This document shows, piece after piece, positions 7,888 to 17,300 of a stretch of DNA of 62,003 bases. Below the pieces are notes generated by a model. The model ran no database searches. It was not told the DNA's origin and saw only the letters and a program-made list of their open reading frames with translations. How positions within the stretch are numbered: the first letter of the stretch is position 1; every line of letters starts with the position of its first letter. This DNA comes from Verrucomicrobiota bacterium. Lineage in GTDB: Bacteria; Verrucomicrobiota; Verrucomicrobiia; Chthoniobacterales; JACTMZ01. The translations under genes and the position numbers were made by a program. Where the stretch lies: assembly GCA_027624625.1 (NCBI GenBank), contig JAQBWH010000008.1, forward strand, positions 1-62,003. Reading direction: 5' to 3'.

Positions 7888-9041
7888 GAGAGAGCAGCGA
7901 AGAGACCCGCGGCTTTGTGCAGGGTCTCTTCATATTCGGAGCCCGGGTCGGAGTCAGCCACCAATCCGGAACCCACGCCGTAGGTGGCCAAGCCGTCACG
8001 CACCACGAGGGTGCGGATAGCGATGTTGAAAACCGCGGACCCGTCGCGGCGGAAAAAGCCGATCGCTCCGGTGTAAATACCCCGCGGGGTGAGCTCCAAT
8101 TCGGCGATGATTTCCCGGGCGCGCTTTTTCGGGGCACCGGCGATCGATCCGCCGGGATAGCAAGCCCGCAGCGCTTGCACCGCGGTGACCTCCGGACGCA
8201 ACCTGCCCTCCACCTCGGAAACCAGGTGGTGCACTTGGGCAAAACTTTGCAGTTGGCACAGCGCCGTGACCTCTACGCTGCCGAATTCGCAGACTTGCCC
8301 GAGGTCATTGCGCTCGAGATCGGTGATCATGACCAACTCGGCGCGCTCCTTTTCCGAGCCGAGCAGCTCCTCCATCATCGATGCGTCATCAGCCCCGCGC
8401 GGCCGCGTCCCCTTGATCGGGCGCGTCATGATGCGACGTCCGTCGATATGGAGGAAACATTCGGGTGAGGCGCTGAGGACAGCCGTGTCACCGAGACGCA
8501 AAAAACAGGCGTAAGGCGCAGGGCTCGCACGGCGCAGCCGGGGATAAAATGCCGCCGGGTCCTCCGGCCAAGAGGCGGACAAGGTGCGGGTGAGGTTGAC
8601 CTGATAAATATCGCCCGCGGCAATGTAGTCCTTGGCGCGACCGACCAGCCGCATCCATTCTTCCTTGCCCAGCCCGGGCGAAAAATCGGGTTGTCCGGTG
8701 CGCGGTGCGGGATGCGGCATTTCCAGGTTCGGACACGCCGTCCACGTGGGAAAATCCCCGAAACGAAAATTGCCCTCGTAATCAAACCACCCGGCCAATC
8801 CGCCCCCCGATCCGGCCGCGAGCGCCTCCTCGAGAATTCCCCAATCTTGCCACCCACCCTCCAGAATCGCCACCGGGTCGCTTCCGGCCAGACCGCCGAA
8901 TCCTTCGCCGTCAAAGAGCGCCAAGTCGGGGCCAACCGCATGCGGAGAGGAAGAGGGTGACAGGTGAACAGCAGACACATCCGGCATCTCAACGGGAAAG
9001 CGTTTCCATTTCAAGGGTGCCCGCGCTATGCAAGAAGTCAT
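7884..9041 (-). CDS. pabB: aminodeoxychorismate synthase component I
   Basis: This chorismate-binding enzyme makes 4-amino-4-deoxychorismate for folate. RPIKGTRPRG carries the Lys that separates PabB (PIKGT) from anthranilate synthase (PIAGT). Further family blocks are MITDLERNDLGQVCEFGSVEV, GGSIAGAPKKRA and RGIYTGAIGFF. ATG 9041 gives 385 residues, while ATG 8987 (MPDVSAVH) gives 367; the stretch between is low in conserved features, so the later start is also plausible. The frame remains open further upstream, but that part is antisense to the next gene. Either start is shorter than enteric PabB (about 450), the loss being N-terminal. The glutaminase partner PabA is not in the window. Confidence 0.9.
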   Translation of the reverse strand: MTSCIARAPLKWKRFPVEMPDVSAVHLSPSSSPHAVGPDLALFDGEGFGGLAGSDPVAILEGGWQDWGILEEALAAGSGGGLAGWFDYEGNFRFGDFPTWTACPNLEMPHPAPRTGQPDFSPGLGKEEWMRLVGRAKDYIAAGDIYQVNLTRTLSASWPEDPAAFYPRLRRASPAPYACFLRLGDTAVLSASPECFLHIDGRRIMTRPIKGTRPRGADDASMMEELLGSEKERAELVMITDLERNDLGQVCEFGSVEVTALCQLQSFAQVHHLVSEVEGRLRPEVTAVQALRACYPGGSIAGAPKKRAREIIAELELTPRGIYTGAIGFFRRDGSAVFNIAIRTLVVRDGLATYGVGSGLVADSDPGSEYEETLHKAAGLFAALS

Positions 9042-9711
9042 GTTACGTTGGCCTGTTTCCCTGTTTTCCCTCATTCTGTCGGTGGCGACCCTTCCGGCCC
9101 AGGAAAGCACCATGGATACGAGTGAGAAGCCCAGCGCCGAACTGATCGTCGAAGCCGAGGAAACAATCATCAAAGAGCCGGCTTTGCAACCGGGGGAAGA
9201 GTCTTTGCCGAGAATGGACGGAAACTTTCCCGGTGAGGACAACATTTTCGGCGACGATCTTTTCGGCGATCCGACCGGAAGTATGGGCGGCGGCAGTTCC
9301 CCTCGCGCGCCGCGCTTACCCTCGGTGGTTCCGGTCCTTGAGGATCCGCTCGAGACGGAACGCAAGATGCGCATCCGTCTGGACCGGATCAAAGCGCGTC
9401 TGGCCCGCGACCCGGGCTTGGTCGAGTTGGAGCAGTTGGCCGACACCGCGCCGACTCCGGAGGACTACCGTGCGGCGCGTCGGGCTTACTACGCCTTGTT
9501 CTTCGACAAGGTCCGGAGGGCGGACAGCACCCTCAAGGACTTCGCCGACCAGTTGGAAGAGGAATCGTTGTCCGGTCTCTTCCAGACCCGCATCACACCG
9601 ACCTGGCCGCTGCGCGAACCGCCACGCCCCTTACCTCAGGCCCGGCTTGTTCCGCCCAATCAATATCCCGAAGAAATCCCGCCGGGCGAACAGCCGGTGC
9701 CGTTGCCTTGA
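9040..9711 (+). CDS. secreted acidic/proline-rich protein of unknown function
   Basis: The protein has about 223 residues with a clear signal peptide (MLRWPVSLFSLILSVATLPAQ). An acidic, low-complexity region follows (FPGEDNIFGDDLFGD), then a charged helical section around residues 100-180 (ERKMRIRLDRIKARLARDPG, RRAYYALFFDKVRRAD). The C-terminus is rich in Pro. ATG 9028 would add four residues. The 5' end abuts or overlaps the divergent pabB start, so the two may share a promoter region. I recognise no family. Confidence 0.65.
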   Translation: MLRWPVSLFSLILSVATLPAQESTMDTSEKPSAELIVEAEETIIKEPALQPGEESLPRMDGNFPGEDNIFGDDLFGDPTGSMGGGSSPRAPRLPSVVPVLEDPLETERKMRIRLDRIKARLARDPGLVELEQLADTAPTPEDYRAARRAYYALFFDKVRRADSTLKDFADQLEEESLSGLFQTRITPTWPLREPPRPLPQARLVPPNQYPEEIPPGEQPVPLP

Positions 9712-9723
9712 TCCGGCCGCCGG

Positions 9724-10509
9724 CTACAGGACCAAGGGTGGCAACTCGGCGAGCGAACGGATGGTGAAATCCGGTTCGGCCAGACCAACCGGCTCCTCCT
9801 CGCCTTCGAGGGCCAGCCAGCAAGTGCGCAACCCTGCTCGTTTCCCGCCGACGATATCCCGGGAGAGCGAGTTGCCGACCATGAGCGATTCCCCTGCGGC
9901 CACCCCAAGGCGGTCCAGTAGATGATGAAAGATGGCCGGCTCCGGTTTGCCCGTGCCGATTTCACCCGAGACCACGGCGGCGTCGAAAAACAAGCCGAGG
10001 CCGGACGCTTCGATTTTTTCCCGTTGCAAGCTGGCCGCACCATTGGTCAACAGGCCGAGGCGAATACCGACCCGTTGCAGGGTGCGCAAGACCTCCTCCG
10101 CACCCGGCAGATGCTCCGACAATTCGCGGCGGCGGCGGACGAAGAATTCGGCCGATTGATCGGCCAACTTTCTGTCTTCGACCCCCTGCTCCGCCAGCGC
10201 GCGCTGCCAGATCTCCCGGCGGAATTGCGGCGTCCATTCGCGCAAGTGCTTCACATAATCCTCCTCCCCGTGGAAGTGACCCCACATCCCCTCGAAAGCC
10301 ACGATGCCGAGCTCGTCGCAGCGTGTGACCGGCGCATGGGCGCGCCAGAGTTCATCGCTCGCTCGCTTGGCCGCAGCAGCAAGCCGGCCGGCATCAAGAC
10401 CGTGCTCGGCGGCCCCGAGGGCGGCCGTCTCGGTCAGCGCTTGGCGCGAAATCCGCTCGTCCCAAACCAGCGTGTCGTCGAGGTCGAAGAGGACAGCGCG
10501 GAATTTCAC
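9724..10509 (-). CDS. HAD-superfamily hydrolase
   Basis: The chosen start is GTG 10509, directly before KFRAVLFDLDDTLVW, giving 261 residues; 9 nt separate it from the upstream methyltransferase stop. The four HAD motifs are visible: DLDDTLVWD (nucleophile and acid Asp), LLTNGAA (Thr of motif II), the Lys of TGKPEP (motif III) and MVGNSLSRDIVGGKRAG (motif IV). A helical cap lies between motifs I and II. This layout fits the YjjG/phosphoglycolate-phosphatase-like subfamily acting on small phosphate esters; the substrate is not predictable. It is the last gene of a four-gene minus-strand run that begins with the M29 aminopeptidase. Confidence 0.88.
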   Translation of the reverse strand: MKFRAVLFDLDDTLVWDERISRQALTETAALGAAEHGLDAGRLAAAAKRASDELWRAHAPVTRCDELGIVAFEGMWGHFHGEEDYVKHLREWTPQFRREIWQRALAEQGVEDRKLADQSAEFFVRRRRELSEHLPGAEEVLRTLQRVGIRLGLLTNGAASLQREKIEASGLGLFFDAAVVSGEIGTGKPEPAIFHHLLDRLGVAAGESLMVGNSLSRDIVGGKRAGLRTCWLALEGEEEPVGLAEPDFTIRSLAELPPLVL

Positions 10510-10517
10510 CCCGCCAT

Positions 10518-11090
10518 TCAAACGCGCTGGTAAAGCCGAAGCAACTCCCGTCCGGCCCGCTCGGGGTAGGTCGGGATTTCCCCATGCTCCTCGCGCAGGC
10601 GGAATTTTTCGCCGAAGAGAACGTCCAGTTCCGCCGCGGTGCAACCGAAGGGCGGACCTTGACCGTCGTTGTCGGGATTGACGAAAAAGACAGCGAGCAG
10701 ATGCCCGCCGGGCTTGAGCGCGTCGGCCACGGCCGCGACATAGTCGGGGCGGCGCGCGGGATCGATGGCGCAAAAGCAGGTGTGCTCGAAGACGCCGTCG
10801 AAGTGGTGTCGCCAGCGTTCCGGCACATGGAACAGATCGCCGAGCTGGTAGGTCTCGTCGCCCACCGGCGGATGGGAGCGCGCGCGCTCCAAGGCGAGCG
10901 AGGCCACATCGAGGCCGACGACTTCCAGCCCGCGCCGCGCGAGTTCGCGCACGTCATGGCCAGTGCCGCACCCCGGCACGAGGACGCGCCCGGCCAGGGC
11001 GCCGTGGGTCAGCATGTCAAGCAGCGCGGGGTGCGCCTCGCCCTTGTCCCAAGGCGTGTCCTCCGCCTCGTAGCGTTGGTTCCAGTCCAT
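10518..11090 (-). CDS. TPMT-family SAM-dependent methyltransferase
   Basis: The protein has 190 residues from ATG 11090 (MDWNQRYEAEDTPWDKG), an N-terminus typical of the thiopurine S-methyltransferase family in bacteria. VLVPGCGTGHDV is the SAM-binding motif I, VVGLDVA motif II, and CFCAIDP plus LKPGGHLLAVFF are the later motifs. Bacterial members methylate thiols or chalcogen compounds such as selenite or tellurite products. The ATG shares one base with the stop of the preceding methyltransferase (TGATG), indicating translational coupling. The methyl acceptor is unknown. Confidence 0.85.
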   Translation of the reverse strand: MDWNQRYEAEDTPWDKGEAHPALLDMLTHGALAGRVLVPGCGTGHDVRELARRGLEVVGLDVASLALERARSHPPVGDETYQLGDLFHVPERWRHHFDGVFEHTCFCAIDPARRPDYVAAVADALKPGGHLLAVFFVNPDNDGQGPPFGCTAAELDVLFGEKFRLREEHGEIPTYPERAGRELLRLYQRV

Positions 11091-11839
11091 CAACGTCGCA
11101 CCCACCGCGTGCCCCAAGCCACGCTCCACTGGAACTTCCGGGCGTGTTCGCGGATGAGGAAGGGAAGATCTTTGCAAAGCTTGAGCTCGAAATGCGGCTC
11201 GAGCAAACGCGTCAGTTCTTCGTCACTCTCCTGCCCGCGGCACCCCCCGATCCACTGCGCCTGCGCCGTGAATTGCTCCAGCCAACTGAACGGTGTGGTA
11301 AGCAAAAGCTGTCCGCCGGGTTTGACCAATTGGGGGACGCGTTCAAGGAAAACGCGCGGGTCCGGCAGGCGGCAGAGCAAGTTGGCGGCCAGGACGAGGT
11401 CAAAGGTGCCGAGGTCTTCCCGCAAGTCCATGGCATCTCCGGTCTCGAAGCGGAGGCGGGCCGGATCGACCCCGGGGGGAATCTTTGCCGTGGCCGGCGC
11501 CGTGCGGTCGCCCTCGACGGCGTATTCGTAAGCCAGAGATCCGGAGGCGCGGATTTTTTCCGCCGCTGCGATGAAAGCGTTCGAGAAGTCGATCCCGATG
11601 ACTTCCCGGCAATGGCCGGCCAGTTCGAACGAGGAGCGTCCGACCGCGCAACCAATATCGAGGGCACGGGCATCGCGACCGATCGAAGACGAGTTGATTA
11701 ATTCGCGCACGCAACGCGCGGCAAACCCGAGGGCGCCACGCGGACCGTGTTTCCAGGGCAGGATCTGGTCCGGTTCGCCGTAATGGAACAGCAGGTACTC
11801 GCGAACCTGCCGGTCGCTCTCGTAGATGTTGTCGGCCAC
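11090..11839 (-). CDS. stand-alone OvoA C-terminal-type methyltransferase (putative 4-mercaptohistidine N1-methyltransferase)
   Basis: The 249 residues match the pattern of the methyltransferase found at the C-terminus of the ovothiol enzyme OvoA. This includes NIYESDRQVREYLLFHYG at the start, ALDIGCAVGRSSFELA (SAM motif I), VIGIDFSNAFI, LAANLLCRLPDP and the ending PFLIREHARKFQWSVAWGT. In ovothiol synthesis this domain methylates the imidazole N of 5-thiohistidine. The N-terminal sulfoxide synthase module is absent here and not encoded anywhere in the window, so a partner would have to lie elsewhere. The gene sits 16 nt after the M29 aminopeptidase and is coupled to the TPMT-type gene. Family recognition is from memory of the consensus; the substrate is inferred. 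Confidence 0.8.
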   Translation of the reverse strand: MADNIYESDRQVREYLLFHYGEPDQILPWKHGPRGALGFAARCVRELINSSSIGRDARALDIGCAVGRSSFELAGHCREVIGIDFSNAFIAAAEKIRASGSLAYEYAVEGDRTAPATAKIPPGVDPARLRFETGDAMDLREDLGTFDLVLAANLLCRLPDPRVFLERVPQLVKPGGQLLLTTPFSWLEQFTAQAQWIGGCRGQESDEELTRLLEPHFELKLCKDLPFLIREHARKFQWSVAWGTRWVRR

Positions 11840-11855
11840 GCCGGCGCGGCACCTG

Positions 11856-12998
11856 CTAGGCGAGCAGGCTCTCCATGTAGGGCGACGGGTGGAAATCCTT
11901 GAGGAGAATTTCCACTTTATTGTCGCGGAATAAACGGACTTCGGATGACCTCACTTCGGGCGTTTTCTCGCGCGAAAAAAGAATGTCATCATGGGTCGCG
12001 TTCATTTTGTTGGCGAAGCGGTCGGGCGTGAGGCTGCCCCCGAGATGGTCGCTGCGACCGGTGGCGATGTGGAAAGTGCCGCGGATTTTTTCATCCTGGA
12101 TGTCTTTGCCGGAAACCGGCAGGACCTGCGTGCCGAAGCCCAATTCCCCGAGTTCGCCGGTGACCGGATCCCCCGCCAGTTTGCGATTGTGCGCCTCGAT
12201 GGTCGCAGCGTCGCCCTTGATCAGGGTCGCATTCTTGATCCGCCCTCCGGTCACATGCATGAGGCCGAGGGTGCCGTCCACATACTTCATGGGGAATTCG
12301 CCTTCCGCCCCGACCGGCACGTAATAGATTTCCCCGGCAGGCAAATTGGCCACATCAGGCTCGCTGCCACGGCAAAGGCCGTGACTTTTCTGCGCTTCCT
12401 GCCGGCCGAGTTCGAGCTTGAGCGTGTGCTTGGCGCCGTTGTCGAGATGGAAATCAAGTTCGACGGAATCGGCGCGGGTCATGCCTTGGCGGAGTTTTTC
12501 CGCTTCGACGCTGACCTCGTCGTAATCCACAGACAGGCCGGAGCCGAGGATGATGTCGTTGACCCCGTGCAGGGTGGCACCACGGAAGCCGTGCTGCTTG
12601 GCTGAGGCCGTGAGCGGGGCGGTGGCCGAGTAAGTGGAAACGCAGAGGATGAGATCGTAGTTCGGGTAGATATCTTTTTCGAAACTGAGTTGGCGGCCGT
12701 CCGGCGCAAACGCCTCATCGGGCAGATCCAGGTTGCTCCCGCCGGTCAGCTCGTAAGCATACATTTCGCCGCCCTTGAGCCCGAGCTCCTCTAGGACCCC
12801 GTTTTTCAAGCCTTGGTAAAAGACGTCGTGCGCCTTGCGTTGGACGGCAAGGCTTTCGTCTTCGAGAAACTTGAAATCCGCAATATCGCGGGGGTTTTTC
12901 AGGTCGATAAGAACGCAAATGCGTTGGCTCGGGGTCGGTTCGAATGTCTTTTTGAGGAGACGGCTCAAACTGAAGGGCAGGAAGGTTCGATTACTCAT
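11856..12998 (-). CDS. M29-family (AmpS-type) metalloaminopeptidase
   Basis: The C-terminal half of these 380 residues carries the M29 thermophilic-type aminopeptidase landmarks: LPAGEIYYVP (Glu ligand), GELGFGTQ (Glu), DEKIRGTFHIATG (His) and ATHDDILF (His-x-Asp pair). All expected metal ligands appear to be present, so an active dinuclear metallopeptidase that removes N-terminal residues is likely. The N-terminal half is divergent from the AmpS/AmpT proteins I know. It is the first gene of the minus-strand run M29 peptidase - OvoA-type methyltransferase - TPMT - HAD, and is divergent from the glycosyltransferase, with almost no gap. Confidence 0.8.
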   Translation of the reverse strand: MSNRTFLPFSLSRLLKKTFEPTPSQRICVLIDLKNPRDIADFKFLEDESLAVQRKAHDVFYQGLKNGVLEELGLKGGEMYAYELTGGSNLDLPDEAFAPDGRQLSFEKDIYPNYDLILCVSTYSATAPLTASAKQHGFRGATLHGVNDIILGSGLSVDYDEVSVEAEKLRQGMTRADSVELDFHLDNGAKHTLKLELGRQEAQKSHGLCRGSEPDVANLPAGEIYYVPVGAEGEFPMKYVDGTLGLMHVTGGRIKNATLIKGDAATIEAHNRKLAGDPVTGELGELGFGTQVLPVSGKDIQDEKIRGTFHIATGRSDHLGGSLTPDRFANKMNATHDDILFSREKTPEVRSSEVRLFRDNKVEILLKDFHPSPYMESLLA

Positions 12999-13049
12999 GA
13001 TTTAATGGGGTTGGAATTATACGACATTGTGCTCTACGAATGGAAGCCC

Positions 13050-14324
13050 ATGGTGGAGGCAACAAACAGCAACGGCGGCAGCGCACCAAAACCTTCTCAG
13101 GCGCGAGCCAAAGTGGCCATTGTCGTGCCACTCTTCCGGAGATTACCCGGCCTGCGGGAGTCGTTGACCTCTCTGGCCAGCCAGACGCGGCCGCCCGATC
13201 TGGTTGTTCTTCTCAATGACGGTTCCAATCCCGAGACGGAAACGCTCCAAGCTGAGCTACCGGAGTTGCCGATCGAAGTCATGGAGGTCGAGTCGGGGTC
13301 ACTGCCAACCGCAATCAACGCGGTGATGGCAAATCTCGCGCCTTATGAATTCCTCGGCTTCCTGCAGACCGGCGACCGCTATGCGCCGCGGCGTATCGAG
13401 AGTTGCCTGGCGGCCTTCGAAACTCCCGAAGGAAAACGGCCGCCGGGACTTGTCGTAACCGGACTCCGCCCGATCGACAGCCGCGGCCAACCGCTTTCCT
13501 CGGATGATCCGCGCGCCGCCCACTTGGCGCGCTTGTGGGCTCCAGGTGAAGGCGGAGCGGAGTTGGCCGATTGGCTAGGCTGCGGACATTTCCCCGGACC
13601 CCTCTCCAATATTTTTGTCCGGCGCGCGCATTTCCTGACCAACCCGTTGCCGGAGAGCACGGCCGATTTCCACCAGGCCGCCGTCCTTATCGCCGCATTG
13701 CAGGGCCAAATGGCGGTTTTATCCGAAGCTTTGCTCGACCACTATCCGCCGACTCCACCAAGGGAGGCAACACCGCGTCAAACCACGGAAAATTTGCAGC
13801 TGCATCTTTCCGTGCTCGCCGCCTTGGGCGACCGGCTGTCTGTCTCGCCGGAAACCCGGCGCAACACGGCAGCCTACCATCGGGCGGCTTGGAACAGCCT
13901 TTCCGGAACACGGGAAGACCTTTTCCAGCAGATCATCCTGCAATTGGCCGCGGCGGCCGGTCCCGAGGACAGCGAAGACGTGCTAAGTTCCACCCTGCGC
14001 TCCCATGAGGCCCTGAACCCACCGGCACATTGGGAGGCTTTGCTCGGCGGGCAGGATCCGCTCGATCTCGTTGCCTACGCGGACGCACTCCGTCGCACGC
14101 ACCAGAAATTGGATGACGCAGAGGAAGAGAAAGAGCGTCTCGAGAAGATTGCCGAGGCGGCCCAGGACTCGGGGTGGGTGCGCTTTGGTGCCTGGATCGG
14201 CGACCGGAGCGCGCGGCGCATCATGGAACTCGAGCCAAAAGACAAGGCACCAGATCAACCGGCCACGTCACGCGGATCAAACGGGGAGGCTGAAACCGGA
14301 CCCATCGGCTCGCCCCGCCAATGA
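13050..14324 (+). CDS. GT2-like glycosyltransferase with C-terminal extension
   Basis: From ATG 13050 (GGAAG five nt upstream) the product has 424 residues; ATG 13005 is an alternative only 7 nt from the divergent neighbour. Residues about 18-130 form a GT-A type domain: VAIVVPLFRRLPGLRESLTSLASQT, then VVLLNDGSNPETE, where the DG corresponds to the nucleotide-binding region, and FLQTGDRYAPRR where a DxD-like motif is expected. The second half is helical and ends in a charged coiled-coil-like stretch (QKLDDAEEEKERLEKIAEAA). No membrane segments are seen. The donor sugar and acceptor are unknown, and the degenerate DxD makes activity uncertain. Confidence 0.7.
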   Translation: MVEATNSNGGSAPKPSQARAKVAIVVPLFRRLPGLRESLTSLASQTRPPDLVVLLNDGSNPETETLQAELPELPIEVMEVESGSLPTAINAVMANLAPYEFLGFLQTGDRYAPRRIESCLAAFETPEGKRPPGLVVTGLRPIDSRGQPLSSDDPRAAHLARLWAPGEGGAELADWLGCGHFPGPLSNIFVRRAHFLTNPLPESTADFHQAAVLIAALQGQMAVLSEALLDHYPPTPPREATPRQTTENLQLHLSVLAALGDRLSVSPETRRNTAAYHRAAWNSLSGTREDLFQQIILQLAAAAGPEDSEDVLSSTLRSHEALNPPAHWEALLGGQDPLDLVAYADALRRTHQKLDDAEEEKERLEKIAEAAQDSGWVRFGAWIGDRSARRIMELEPKDKAPDQPATSRGSNGEAETGPIGSPRQ

Positions 14325-14359
14325 TTGTCCCGAGGAGCGTGTAGCTTCCCTCTTTCCTC

Positions 14360-17300
14360 TCACTTGGACTGGTCCAAGGTGTCGGCCGTGCGGCCGGATT
14401 TCGACCCGCTGAGTTTTTCCACCACGTAGAAAAGCATTGGAATGATGAAAATGGCGAAAAGTGTCGCCGCGCCCATGCCGCCGATGACCGCTGTTCCCAT
14501 GGTCTGACGCGAGATGGCGCCCGATCCGGTCGCGGTCCAGAGCGGCACGCAACCGAGGATGAAGGCGAAGGCGGTCATGAGGATGGGGCGCAACCGCACG
14601 CGGGCCCCAGCCAAGGCCGCGTCGAACAGACTTTTTCCCCCTTCGTATTCGGCTTTGCAGAATTCGACGATGAGGATGGCATTCTTGGCCGCGAGGCCGA
14701 TAAGCATGATAAGCCCGATCTGCGCGTAGACATTGTTCTCCATCCCGCGGGCCCAGAGCGCGAGGAAGGCGCCGAAGACCGCGATGGGAGTCCCGAGCAG
14801 CACGCTGAACGGAAGCGACCAGCTTTCGTACTGCGCGGCGAGGATGAGGAAAACAAAAACGAGGGCGAGGGCGAAAATGACCACCGGCGAGACGCCCTCG
14901 GCCGCCTGCTTTTCCTGGAACGACATGCCAAGGTAGTTGAAGCCCATTTCTTTCGGCATGGTCTGGGCGAATACTTCCTCCATGGCCGCCATGGCCTGGC
15001 TGGAGCTGTAGCCGTCGGCTGCGGTTGCGTTGATTTGGGCCGAGCGATACATGTTAAAGCGCATGGTGAATTCCGGTCCGTACCGGGGTTTACTTTGCAC
15101 GATGCCGGAGACCGGAACACTCTCGCCGTTGCGGTTGCGCACGTAAAATTGCCCGACTTTGTCGATGTCCGTGCGGTAAGCTCCCTCGGCCTGCACGTAA
15201 ACCTGCCACTGCAGGCCGAATCGGTTGAAATAATTCACCATGGCTCCACCGAGGAATGCGCGCAGCGAATCGTAGGCGTCATTGATGCTCACACCTTCGA
15301 TCAACGCCTTGTCGCGATCGACCGAAAGCTTGAGCTGGGGGACGGAGGGCAAGAATGTGGTGTTCAAGTTCTGCAACTCGGGGCGTTTGGCGGCGGCGGC
15401 CATGAAGATTTGTGTCTGCTCGGCCAAGAACGGGACAGTCCCTCCCGAACGGTCCTGCAAGACGAAATTCACGCCGCCTGAAGTGCCGACACCGGGGATG
15501 GCAGGCGGCGAAAAGGCGAAGGCCATGGCGGACGGCAGCATGGCCAGCTTGCCGTTGATCGAACGCAGAACGGCGTTGTATTGCGTCTCCGGCGAAGTGC
15601 GCTCACCCCATGGCTTGAGGGTGATGAAAAAGAATGCGTTGTAAGTGGTGTTGACTTGGCTGAGGAGATTGAAGCCGACCGCCGTGGTGACGTATTCCAC
15701 GCCGGGTGTGGTCATGAGGATCTTCTCAACCTGGGCGGCGACGGCCGACGTCCGCTCCAGGGACGAAGCGTTGGGCAATTGCAGTGCGGCGTAAAAATAG
15801 CCCTGGTCCTCTTCGGGGAGGAAAGACGGTGCGAGGCGTCCCCCGAAAAACAACGCGGCCAGGGTGAGGATCCCGAGGAATCCGCCGCTCAGCACGAGTT
15901 TGCGGATCGCGCCGCCGCAAATCCGCACATATTGGTTCGTCGCGTTGCCGAACATGTTGTTGAACCACTTGTAGAACGCGCCGAGCGGGCCGCGTGTTTC
16001 GCCCTTCGGACGGAGAATGAGCGAAGCAATGGCCGGGCTGAGGGTGAGCGCGTTGAAGGCGGAAATGCAAACCGACACGGCAATGGTCACGGCGAATTGC
16101 TGGTAGAGGCTGCCGGTGATGCCGGGAATGAAAATGGTCGGGATAAAGACGGCAGTAAGGACGAGCGCGGTGGCGACGACGGGACCGGAAACCTCCTGCA
16201 TGGCCTTGAGTGTGGCATCACGCGGGGTCATACCCTGCTCGATATGGTGCTCGACCGCCTCGACCACGATGATGGCATCATCGACGACCAAGCCGATGGC
16301 CAGAACGAGGCCGAAGAGTGAGAGTGTGTTGATCGAAAAACCAAGCAGAGGAAAAATGGCAAAGGTGCCGATGAGCGAGACCGGCACGGCCAGCAAAGGG
16401 ATAAGCGTGGCACGCCAACCCTGCAGAAAAATGAAGACCACAATGATGACCAGAAGCAGTGCCTCGAAGAGCGTCTTGACGATTTCCTCGATCCCCGCCG
16501 TCACGGCCAGTGTCGTGTTGAGCGATTCCGTGTATTGCATGCCCGGCGGAAAACGCCCGGCAAGATCGGCCATCAGCTTCTTGGCGGAAGAAGCGGCGTC
16601 GAGGGCATTGCTCCCCGGCGTCTGGTAAAGGGCGACGATGGCCGAGGGCTTGCCCTGAAACCGTCCTTCGACATTGTAATTTTGTGCGCCGAGTTCAATA
16701 CGTGCCACATCCTTGAGGCGCAAAATGGAACCGTCGGAATTGGCCCGAACCACGATATTGCCGAAATCCTCCACCGTGGTGAGGTAGCCCTCGCCAATAA
16801 CCGTGTAAGCGTATTCCTGGCCATCGGGGACGGGTTTGGCGCCGACTTTTCCGATCGGATTGACGCGGTTCTGCTGCTTGACCGCATTGATGATTTCCTG
16901 CGCGGTGACGTCGAGCTTGGCCAGTTGATCCGGGGTGAGCCAAATGCGCATGGCGTATTGACCGGCGCCGAAGATCGCCACGTTGGAAATTCCCGGCAGG
17001 CGGGCCAACTCATTGTTCAGGTTGATAAAGGCGTAATTGGCGAGGAAGAGGGCGTCGAAGGTCTTGTCCGGCGAAAAGAGCGAAAAAAGAAGCAGCGGGG
17101 CGGAGGTGCTTTGCTCCACGGTCGTGCCGTATTCGACGACCGGAGCGGGTAACTGCGAATTGGCCTGGCTCTGCCGCATCTGGGTCAGGATCTGGTCGTC
17201 GGTCGGCGCGGTGTCGACGCCGAAAAAGACATTGAGCGTCATGCTGCCGTTGTTGGCATTGACCGAATACATGTATTCCATGCCCTCGACGCCATTGACT

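Noticed and set aside
8740..8755. TCCACGTGGGA as a fourth parS
   Set aside because: One arm is broken compared with GTTCCACGTGGAAC. The near-matches at 1268 and 36528 also differ in the arms, and all lie in unrelated genes.
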